Shown: positions 1 to 6,021 of the stretch, piece after piece
Numbering within the stretch: the first letter of the stretch is position 1
Layout: each line of letters begins with the position of its first letter
Origin: Holophagales bacterium UBA5704
Lineage (GTDB): Bacteria > Acidobacteriota > Thermoanaerobaculia > Multivoradales > UBA5704
Length of the DNA stretch: 27,830 bases
Assembly (NCBI GenBank): GCA_002420005.1
Contig: DIHE01000148.1
Coordinates: forward strand, 1-27,830
Direction of reading: 5' to 3'
Made by a program: the position numbers and the translations under genes
The notes under the pieces: generated by a model
What the model was told of the DNA's origin: nothing
Database searches by the model: none
Seen by the model: the letters and a program-made list of their open reading frames with translations, nothing else

Positions 1-141
1 GGGGGGCGGAGGGGGTGGAGGGAAGGGCGGCGGGCTCGGCCATGGGTATTTGTCTCAGACTGCGACGACCTCGACGAGACTCTCGAGCGCCTGGACAATA
101 GCGCGCCCCGCGCCAGGTTGTCGACCTGCACCGAGTGCACA

Positions 142-166
142 CCGGAGCCCTGCTTCAGGGCTCCGG
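142..166 (-). terminator. Hairpin just downstream of the antitoxin gene
   Basis: An 11-bp perfect inverted repeat (142-152 with 156-166, 3-nt loop) lies 5 bp beyond the antitoxin stop codon, reading on the minus strand. There is no run of T after it, so it is either a weak or factor-assisted terminator or an RNA-stabilising hairpin. The strand is assigned from its position after the toxin-antitoxin operon. Confidence 0.45.
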
Positions 167-171
167 CGGTC

Positions 172-486
172 CTACGCCGCTGCAGCGTGGAGCTTCACCC
201 CAAGAGCTTTCGCAACCTTCAGGATCGTGGCAAAGCTCGGGTTCCCATCCGCACTGAGCGCCCGATACAGACTCTCGCGGCTCAGGCCGGCGTCCTTGGC
301 GACCTGGGTCATTCCCTTCGCGCGTGCGATGTCACCGAGGGCTCGGGCAATGCCTGTGGCATCGTCCGGAGCTTCCTCAAACCAGGCGTCGAGATAGGCG
401 GCCATCTCTTCGGGTGTCCGGAGGTGCTCGGCGACGTCGTAGGGGGTCGTCTTGGTTTTCGTCTTCTTCGTGGCGGACTGAGACAT
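172..486 (-). CDS. HTH antitoxin of a HigB/RelE-type toxin-antitoxin pair
   Basis: This 104-residue protein should neutralise the toxin encoded just upstream and bind the operon promoter. The N-terminus is a lysine/threonine-rich stretch followed by YDVAEHLRTPEEMAAYLDA, the signature opening of the 'putative addiction module antidote' family. The second half (about residues 45-100) is a Cro/C1-type helix-turn-helix with MTQVAKDAGLSRESLYRAL as the recognition region. Length is normal for the family (about 95-105). It begins 6 nt after the toxin stop, so the two are co-transcribed toxin-first, the HigBA-like order. The call rests on the domain pattern together with the linked toxin; the DNA target was not tested. 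Confidence 0.9.
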   Translation of the reverse strand: MSQSATKKTKTKTTPYDVAEHLRTPEEMAAYLDAWFEEAPDDATGIARALGDIARAKGMTQVAKDAGLSRESLYRALSADGNPSFATILKVAKALGVKLHAAAA

Positions 487-492
487 TGTGAA

Positions 493-786
493 TCACTCCT
501 GGAAGCCCTTGGCGAGCCGGATCGCCGTCGCGATGTCCCTTTGCTGCGACGACTTATCTCCTCCTGCGAGAAGCAGCAGCAGTCGCTCCCCTCTTTGCGT
601 GTAGTAGACGCGGTACCCAGGGCCGAAGTCGATCTTCAGCTCTGCTACACCATCAGTCAGCTCCCTGTGTTGGCCCGGGTTTCCGTGAATCAGGCGGTCC
701 ACCCGAACCAGGATTCGGGCTCGGCCCGCCCGATCCTTGAGCTCGTCGATCCAGACACGGTACTCCTCGGTCTTCTCCACACGCAC
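493..786 (-). CDS. RelE/ParE-superfamily toxin (HigB-like, Gp49 family)
   Basis: This 97-residue toxin is expected to act as a ribosome-associated mRNA endonuclease of the RelE fold. It shows the family layout: an EYRVWIDELKD helix at the start, a middle segment RILVRVDRLIHGNPGQHRELTDGVAELKIDFGPGYRVYY, then LLLLAGGDKSSQQRDIATA. The 'FGPGYRVYY' strand and 'GGDKSSQ.RDI' motif are hallmarks of the TIGR02683-type addiction-module killer proteins. The start chosen is GTG at 786, because a TACACT -10 box ends 6 nt before it; GTG 780 is an in-frame alternative. It is first in the operon, with the antitoxin 6 nt downstream. The toxin looks intact; activity is inferred from the family. Confidence 0.92.
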   Translation of the reverse strand: MRVEKTEEYRVWIDELKDRAGRARILVRVDRLIHGNPGQHRELTDGVAELKIDFGPGYRVYYTQRGERLLLLLAGGDKSSQQRDIATAIRLAKGFQE

Positions 787-821
787 GTGTTCAGTGTAGC
801 CCAGAAGCTACTCTCTGTCAC
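779..821 (-). promoter_or_regulatory. Promoter and possible operator of the toxin-antitoxin operon
   Basis: On the minus strand a GTGACA -35 (821-816) is separated by exactly 17 nt from a TACACT -10 (798-793), with the toxin GTG 6 nt further on. A perfect palindrome, ACACG-CA-CGTGT (779-790), overlaps the start codon and is a plausible binding site for antitoxin autoregulation. The elements are visible; the regulatory role is inferred from how such operons work. Confidence 0.6.
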
Positions 822-1153
822 CGACGGCTCGCAGGCCGGACGAAGGCCCTGGGGGGCACCTCAGGTGGAAACGTCTCACGACAATGTGGATCTTCCACCC
901 CGCGAGACGGATCGGCCGCCCAAAGAGGCCGGTCTTCCATCTCGAGAGAGGCGGGTCAGAGGCCCCGTCTCGGGTTCCTTCGATGTCTTCCGGTCGCCAG
1001 GACCGGCACAGCAGTTACGCCTTCACCGGGTCGAGGATGGGGACCGCCGCTGGCTCCACAAGTGCGGCAGCGCGGATACGAGCTTCGTACCTCGGCAGCC
1101 GGCGTCCCGCCGGCCCCTTCATTCGCCTGACCTGCGCTAGAATCTCTCCGCGA
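787..1153. other. Intergenic region between toxin promoter and TIR pseudogene
   Basis: Apart from the toxin promoter at the left end and a TAGAAT box (1138-1143) 10 nt before the TIR start, I find no credible gene. Reading frames here have no recognisable domain. A short run of coding-like peptide on the minus strand around 1015-1120 might be a gene remnant, but I cannot identify it. Confidence 0.4.
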
Positions 1154-1857
1154 ATGACCGAGAGCTTCGATGTCTTCCTGAGCCACAACAGCAAGGACAA
1201 GCTTGCCATCCGCAAGCTTTCCGAGGTGCTTCGGTGCTTCGCGCCCGGGGATTGAAAGTGTGGCTGGACGAATGGGAACTGGTCCCAGGCCGGCCCTGGC
1301 AAGAAGCCCTGGAAGAGGTCATCGAGACCACCGGGGCCGCCGCCGTGCTGGTCGGCAAGGATGGCCTCGGCCCATGGCAAGACAAGGAGATGCGAGGTTG
1401 TCTCGCCGAGTTCGTGGCCCGCGACCTACCTGTGATCCCTGTACTCCTGCCCGGCGCTCCGGAAAAACCTATGCTGCCTATCTTCCTGAAACGGTTCACT
1501 TGGGTTGACCTGAGAAGCGGACTCAACGAGGAGGAGGGGGTTGACCGACTCCAGTGGGGGATAACCGGCGAGAAGCCCGATCGCTCGAAGCCCATGCTGG
1601 TTCATGCGACAACCTCTGAAGCTGCGGTGGCCAGCCATCAGAGGGAAGTCGTGCAGGGTGGCCAACGCCGGCCCCGAGTTATGGTAGAATGCTTCAAATT
1701 TATAGCCCGTGAAGATGAATCTGGCGAGGAGTATTACGTAGAAGCTCTCCGCGTAATTAATCTTGGCGAGGCGCCAGCTGTCAGTATTCATCTCGATTTT
1801 CCTGAATTCTTAGGTTGGGCGGTTCGGCTGCGCAAAAAACCACCAAGCCGCTTCTGA
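1154..1857 (+). pseudogene. TIR-domain protein gene, frameshifted by an 8-bp tandem duplication
   Basis: The first 24 or so codons encode the TIR opening MTESFDVFLSHNSKDKLAI, then the frame hits a stop after CFAPGD. The rest of the TIR domain (GLKVWLDEWELVPGRPWQEA... to FTWVDLRSGL) continues in another frame to 1857. At the break GGTGCTTC occurs twice in tandem (1225-1232 and 1233-1240). Deleting one copy gives SEVLRARGLKVWLDEW in one frame and a 231-residue protein. TIR domains of this type are often NAD-cleaving or scaffolding modules in antiphage systems. The C-terminal 85 residues contain a strand pattern ending 'RVINLGEAPAVSIHLDFPE' that looks like a truncated beta-sandwich. A TAGAAT box lies 10 nt before ATG. 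Either it is dead or the repeat can revert. Confidence 0.85.
1225..1240 (+). repeat. Perfect tandem duplication of GGTGCTTC
   Basis: Two adjacent identical 8-bp units. Removing one restores the TIR reading frame exactly, so this duplication is the lesion in the gene. Confidence 0.9.
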
Positions 1858-2094
1858 ACTCTAATCCTCCTCCCGCCCCAGAACCTCGGGGGGCGGGGAA
1901 TCGGCCCCGGCGGCCGCGGCAAGGCCCAGGCGGCATTGGGGAGGCCCACACCGGAAGCGCGTATTCAGCAGGCCAGGCACGGAGAGGCCCGCCTCTTGTC
2001 CGGCCCGGTAGGTCGATGCCAACGAGCCGGGATGCGGCACGCGGGGAGACCGACGCCGGTAGCGATACCACCACCTGGCAGGATCGTTGAGAGA

Positions 2095-2108
2095 TACACT
2101 CCCCTCTG
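2095..2108 (+). promoter_or_regulatory. Leaderless-type -10 box of ubiD
   Basis: TACACT (2095-2100) lies 8 nt before the ATG and there is no Shine-Dalgarno. Transcription would start at or next to the start codon. No convincing -35 is visible. Confidence 0.5.
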
Positions 2109-3938
2109 ATGCGAGAGCCTCTCTTTCCCGACCTGCGCTCCTTCCTCGACCACCTCCGCCGTGATGGCGACCTTGCCGTGGTGGAGGCTCCTGTCGATGC
2201 CCATCTGGAGGCTGCCGAGATCCACCGCCGCGTGATCGCCGCGGGGGGGCCGGCCCTCTTGTTCACCAACGTCCGCGGCGCGGCGTTCCCGCTGGCGACC
2301 AACCTCTTCGGCACCCTGCGGCGGGCCGAGCTGGCGTTCGGCACCCGGCCGCAGCGCCTCATCCGCCGCCTCGTCCATCTCGCGGAGACGCTTCTGCCGC
2401 CGACGCCCGGCAAGCTCTGGGGGGCGCGCGACGTCGCCCGCGAGGCGCTGCGCATCGGCACCCGCCGATTGCCGTATGGCCCGGTGGCCGACGTGGTGAC
2501 CGACGACGTCCGCCTCGACCGCCTGCCGGTGCTCACCACCTGGCCGGAGGACGGCGGCCCCTTCGTCACCCTGCCGTTGGTCTACACCGAGCACCCCGAA
2601 GGCAAAGGGCACAACCTGGGGATGTACCGCATGCAGGTGCACGACCGGCAGACCACCGGCATGCACTGGCAGATCGGCAAGGGCGGCGGCTTCCATTACA
2701 AGGTGGCGGAGGCGCAGGGGAAGAGCCTGCCGGTGACCGTCTTCCTGGGCGGCCCGCCCGCCCTGATCCTCGCCGCCATCGCGCCGCTGCCGGAAAACGT
2801 CCCGGAGCTGATGCTCGCCTCGCTGCTCGCCGGCCAGAAGCTGCCGCTGGTGGAAGGCGTGGGACCGCATCCGCTCGCCGCCGGCGCGGAATTCGCCCTG
2901 ATCGGCGAGGTGGCGCCGCGCGAGCGGCGGCCGGAGGGACCGTTCGGCGATCACTACGGCTACTACTCGCTCCGCCACGACTACCCGGTCTTCCGGGTGC
3001 GGCGGATGGCCCGGCGCAACGGCGCCATCTTTCCGGCGACCGTCGTGGGCAAGCCGCGCCAGGAGGATTTCTTCATCGGCGACCTGCTGCAGGAGCTGCT
3101 CTCGCCGCTGTTTCCGCTCGTCATGCCGGCGGTGGAGCAGCTCTGGTCGTACGGCGAGACCGGCTACCACTCGCTGTCCGCGGCGGTGGTCAAGGAGCGG
3201 TACAAGCGCGAGGCGATGGCGAGCGCCTTCCGCATCCTGGGCGAAGGGCAGCTCTCGCTCACCAAGTTCCTGCTCGTCACCGACCGGCCGGTCGACCTCA
3301 AGGACTTCCCGCGCACGCTGGAGCACGTCCTCGAACGCACCCATCCGGAGACCGACCTCTACGTCTTCTCCAACCTGTCGATGGACACCCTGGACTACAC
3401 CGGCCCGGAGGTCAACGAGGGCTCGAAGGGCATCTGGCTCGGCCTGGGAGACCCGGTGCGCGACCTGCCGCGCGAGTTCTCGGCGGCCGAGCTGCCGCAG
3501 GGCGTCACCGAGGTGCGGGTGTTCTGCCCGGGCTGCCTGGTGCTCGGCGGGCCGGCCTTCTCCGCGGACCCCGGCGCCGCGGCGCGCTTCGTGACGCATC
3601 CAGCCTTCGCCGGCTGGCCGCTCCTCGTGCTCTCCGACGAGCCGCGGCGGGCGGTGGCCAGCCCGATGAATTTCCTGTGGACCACCTTCACCCGCTTCGA
3701 GCCGGCGGCCGACATCCACGCGGCGGCCACCCGCGTGGTGCGGCACCACCTCGCCTATCAGGCACCGGTGCTGATCGACGCCCGCCTGAAGCCGGGATTT
3801 CCCAAGGAGGTCTCGTGCGACGGCGAGACGGCGGCGACCGTGTCGCGGCGCTGGACGGAGTACTTCCCGGCGGGTGGCGTGGAGATGGGGGACGCGGAGG
3901 CCGCGCACCTGGCGCCCGGCGATGAATCGCCGGGCTAG
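2109..3938 (+). CDS. ubiD: UbiD-family prenyl-FMN-dependent decarboxylase (menaquinone-type)
   Basis: The product (609 residues) belongs to the UbiD family, which removes a carboxylate from an aromatic quinone precursor using prenylated FMN and a divalent metal. Visible family landmarks are HNLGMYRMQVHD (about 168-179, cofactor and metal binding), GGPPALILAA (about 214-223) and EGPFGDHYGYY (about 276-286), which holds the catalytic acidic residues. It is about 110 residues longer than E. coli UbiD, in the size range of the long menaquinone-type members. With ubiX, ubiA and mqnE in the same window, the likely substrate is a naphthoate of the futalosine pathway rather than ubiquinone's hydroxybenzoate. 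The last codons run into a palindromic repeat (from 3914), so the C-terminus PGDESPG is repeat-derived. Confidence 0.92.
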   Translation: MREPLFPDLRSFLDHLRRDGDLAVVEAPVDAHLEAAEIHRRVIAAGGPALLFTNVRGAAFPLATNLFGTLRRAELAFGTRPQRLIRRLVHLAETLLPPTPGKLWGARDVAREALRIGTRRLPYGPVADVVTDDVRLDRLPVLTTWPEDGGPFVTLPLVYTEHPEGKGHNLGMYRMQVHDRQTTGMHWQIGKGGGFHYKVAEAQGKSLPVTVFLGGPPALILAAIAPLPENVPELMLASLLAGQKLPLVEGVGPHPLAAGAEFALIGEVAPRERRPEGPFGDHYGYYSLRHDYPVFRVRRMARRNGAIFPATVVGKPRQEDFFIGDLLQELLSPLFPLVMPAVEQLWSYGETGYHSLSAAVVKERYKREAMASAFRILGEGQLSLTKFLLVTDRPVDLKDFPRTLEHVLERTHPETDLYVFSNLSMDTLDYTGPEVNEGSKGIWLGLGDPVRDLPREFSAAELPQGVTEVRVFCPGCLVLGGPAFSADPGAAARFVTHPAFAGWPLLVLSDEPRRAVASPMNFLWTTFTRFEPAADIHAAATRVVRHHLAYQAPVLIDARLKPGFPKEVSCDGETAATVSRRWTEYFPAGGVEMGDAEAAHLAPGDESPG

Positions 3939-4012
3939 CAGCAGCGCCCCATGAATGGGGCTTGAAGCCGGGTTCACCCGGCGCCGCTGCCAGCCCGGGC
4001 ATTGATGCCCGG
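3914..4012. repeat. Cluster of four tandem short palindromes (REP-like)
   Basis: Four hairpins with 2-nt loops follow each other: 3914-3935 (10-bp perfect stem), 3946-3961 (GCCCCAT-GA-ATGGGGC), 3967-3982 (GCCGGGT-TC-ACCCGGC) and 3995-4012 (CCGGGCAT-TG-ATGCCCGG). The first starts inside ubiD and contains its stop region. The cluster fills the space between convergent ubiD and the Crp-like gene, and could act as a bidirectional terminator or be a REP-type mobile palindrome. Confidence 0.8.
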
Positions 4013-4049
4013 CGCAGGGTGTGGCTCGCCACGTTGCCGGGGCTGGCCC

Positions 4050-4760
4050 TCAGCGGCAGAAGCGGGCGAGGCCCTTGCGGTCCAGGACCTGGATGCGGTG
4101 ATCGCCGTCCACGGCGATGAGCTTCTGCTGTTTGAAGTCCACGACGACCTGGTTGACCCGTTCGCGCGAGGCGCCGACGATCTCGCCGAGGTCGCTCTGG
4201 GTGAGGCGCAGCGGGATGATCGTCGCACCGGCGGAGGCCTTCTCGCCGGATCGCGGGCTTCCATAGCGGTCGGCCATGGCGAGGATCTGGCGGGCGACCC
4301 GGCCGGGGACGTCGAGACTGCACAAGGCCTGGATCTGCTCGTTGGCGAAGCGCAGGCGGTTGGCGAGCAGGCGGATGAGGTTGTTGGCCAGCGGGCTCAG
4401 GTCGCGCAGGCAGGTCTGGAAGGCGGCCCGGTCCATCCACAGGAGGCGGGAGCGCTCCGTGGTCACCACGTTGGCGGAGCGGCCGGAGCTGTCGACCAGG
4501 CTCATCTCCCCCACCGTGTCGCCCGGCCCGAGGAAGGCGAGGATGACCTCGCGGCCGTCTTCGCGGCTGACGTAGATCTTCACCGTGCCTTCGAGGATGA
4601 CGTAGACCACCTCGCCCGGCTGCTCGGCGGTGATGAAGTGGGTGCCCGACGGGATCACCGAGGAGCGCAGCAGGCGGTTGATGTCCGCGAGCTGGTCGAG
4701 GGTCAATCCCTGGAACAGCTCCAGCTTGCCCAGAAGGCTCGGATCCTCGATGGCGGCCAT
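4050..4760 (-). CDS. Crp/Fnr-family transcriptional regulator
   Basis: This 236-residue protein has an N-terminal cyclic-nucleotide-binding-type beta-barrel (about 10-125) and a C-terminal winged helix-turn-helix (about 165-230; LTQSDLGEIVGASRERVNQV). The cassette GEMSLVDSSGRSANV resembles the phosphate-binding loop of CRP (GE.S...RSA), so nucleotide binding is plausible. No N-terminal cysteine cluster for an Fnr-type iron-sulfur cluster is present. The start chosen is ATG 4760, one base after the stop of the aminotransferase gene, implying translational coupling; upstream extension would be shadow sequence. Target genes are unknown. It faces ubiD across the palindrome cluster. Confidence 0.9.
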   Translation of the reverse strand: MAAIEDPSLLGKLELFQGLTLDQLADINRLLRSSVIPSGTHFITAEQPGEVVYVILEGTVKIYVSREDGREVILAFLGPGDTVGEMSLVDSSGRSANVVTTERSRLLWMDRAAFQTCLRDLSPLANNLIRLLANRLRFANEQIQALCSLDVPGRVARQILAMADRYGSPRSGEKASAGATIIPLRLTQSDLGEIVGASRERVNQVVVDFKQQKLIAVDGDHRIQVLDRKGLARFCR

Positions 4761-4761
4761 C

Positions 4762-5916
4762 TCATCGCCCCAGCAACGCGGCGAGCACCTCGACGCCACG
4801 CTCCACGACGTCGGGCGGCGCGGCGGTGAAACAGATCCGGACGTGGGTCGGATAGGGTCCGAAGCTCGGTCCCGGCGCGGCAAACAGCCCCCGGTCCACA
4901 CAATCTTCGAGAAAACCGGTGAGGCCGCGCCCGTCGAGCCGATCCGCCACGTCCAGGAAGAGGAACGTGCTTCCCTGCGGCGGTGCGACGCCCAGCCGGG
5001 CGGCGGCGCGCTCTCCGACGGCGCGGTAGCGCTCGCGCGCCTGTCCCACCCAGGCCTCTCCCGGCCCCTGCAGCACGCGCAGCGCCGCGAGCTGCGACGC
5101 CGTGGGGGTGCTGTAAAAGCTGTGAACGCCGATCTTGCGCAGCTCTTTCATGGCGCCCGCCGGACCGGCGATATGCCCGCAGCGGTTGCCCGCCATCCCG
5201 TAGGCCTTGGAGAAGGAGTGCGCGGCGAAGGTGCGCTCCGGCGCGAGCGGCCGGCAATAGGTATGGGGCTCACCGCTGAAGATGTAGTCCTCATAGACCT
5301 CGTCGGAGAGGATCCAAAGGTCCTCGCGGCGCGCCCACTCGACGAGGGCCTCGATCCAGGGGCGGGGGATGGTGCGCCCGGTCGGATTGCTCGGGGTGTT
5401 GAAGTAGAGGGCCACGGAACGATCGGTGAGGTATTCACGCACCACCTCGACCGCGCTCTCCGGCGAGTCGGCCCGGCCGAAAAAGGGAACCTCCACGGCG
5501 ACTCCATGGAACGACTGCACGATGCCGGTGATCAGCGGCCAGTGCGGTGCGAGAAGCAGCACTTCGTCCCCGGGGGCAAGGATGGCACCGGCCACCGCGC
5601 CCAGGCCGCCGGTCGCCCCGGTCGTCACCAGGATGTTCTCCCGCTCGGTCGGTGCCCCGCTGCGCGCCCGCGTCTGCTCGACGAGGGCGTCGAGGAGCGC
5701 CGGCAGCCCTTGCGGGGCCGCGTAGCGGTGCATGCCGGGATGTTCGGCGACCCGCAGATCCTCCATCCGGCATCCCTCCGGCGGCTCCATCCAGGTATCC
5801 CCCACGTGCAGCGGGTAGACCTCCCCCTTGTGGGTCGCCAGCCGGTGGGCCAGCGCAGAGTAGACCGCTCCCGCGATGTCGAGGACCGAAGGAGAGAAGT
5901 TCGGATGGCGTGGCAT
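4762..5916 (-). CDS. Class I/II PLP-dependent aminotransferase
   Basis: A 384-residue fold-type I aminotransferase. Key residues are visible: NTPSNPTG with the PLP-contacting Asn at about 177, SDEVYED with Asp at about 205, and the Schiff-base lysine in HSFSKAYGMAG (Lys about 237). Near the C-terminus RICFTAAP supplies the carboxylate-binding arginine. Such enzymes move amino groups between amino acids and 2-oxo acids; the exact substrate (aspartate, aromatic or other) cannot be read from the sequence. The start at 5916 is supported by a TAGGAT box (5929-5924) exactly 7 nt upstream and no Shine-Dalgarno. It is followed one base later by the Crp/Fnr regulator, and its promoter faces that of the GGDEF gene. 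Confidence 0.88.
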   Translation of the reverse strand: MPRHPNFSPSVLDIAGAVYSALAHRLATHKGEVYPLHVGDTWMEPPEGCRMEDLRVAEHPGMHRYAAPQGLPALLDALVEQTRARSGAPTERENILVTTGATGGLGAVAGAILAPGDEVLLLAPHWPLITGIVQSFHGVAVEVPFFGRADSPESAVEVVREYLTDRSVALYFNTPSNPTGRTIPRPWIEALVEWARREDLWILSDEVYEDYIFSGEPHTYCRPLAPERTFAAHSFSKAYGMAGNRCGHIAGPAGAMKELRKIGVHSFYSTPTASQLAALRVLQGPGEAWVGQARERYRAVGERAAARLGVAPPQGSTFLFLDVADRLDGRGLTGFLEDCVDRGLFAAPGPSFGPYPTHVRICFTAAPPDVVERGVEVLAALLGR

Positions 5917-5923
5917 CGGTGAG

Positions 5924-5929
5924 ATCCTA
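5924..5929 (-). promoter_or_regulatory. Leaderless-type -10 box of the aminotransferase gene
   Basis: TAGGAT on the minus strand, 7 nt before ATG 5916, with no Shine-Dalgarno between. A -35 match is not evident. Confidence 0.5.
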
Positions 5930-5959
5930 CCATTCCCGAAGGCCGGAGGGAGGACCCCG

Positions 5960-5988
5960 TTGGCATCCGTATGGAAATGCAGTAAAAT
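5960..5988 (+). promoter_or_regulatory. Sigma70-like promoter of the GGDEF gene
   Basis: TTGGCA (5960-5965), a 17-nt spacer and TAAAAT (5983-5988) give a near-consensus promoter. The expected start is around 5995, leaving a short leader of about 27 nt before the TTG start codon. Confidence 0.6.
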
Positions 5989-6021
5989 TTCCGGAACGAC
6001 AAACATTTCGAGAGATCTACA

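Noticed and set aside
118..1140. A 340-codon plus-strand frame over the toxin-antitoxin genes.
   Set aside because: Antisense to the well-supported toxin and antitoxin, with no domain of its own.
1965..3977. A 670-codon minus-strand frame opposite ubiD.
   Set aside because: Rich in R, H, G and A with no motif; it mirrors the codon bias of ubiD on the plus strand.
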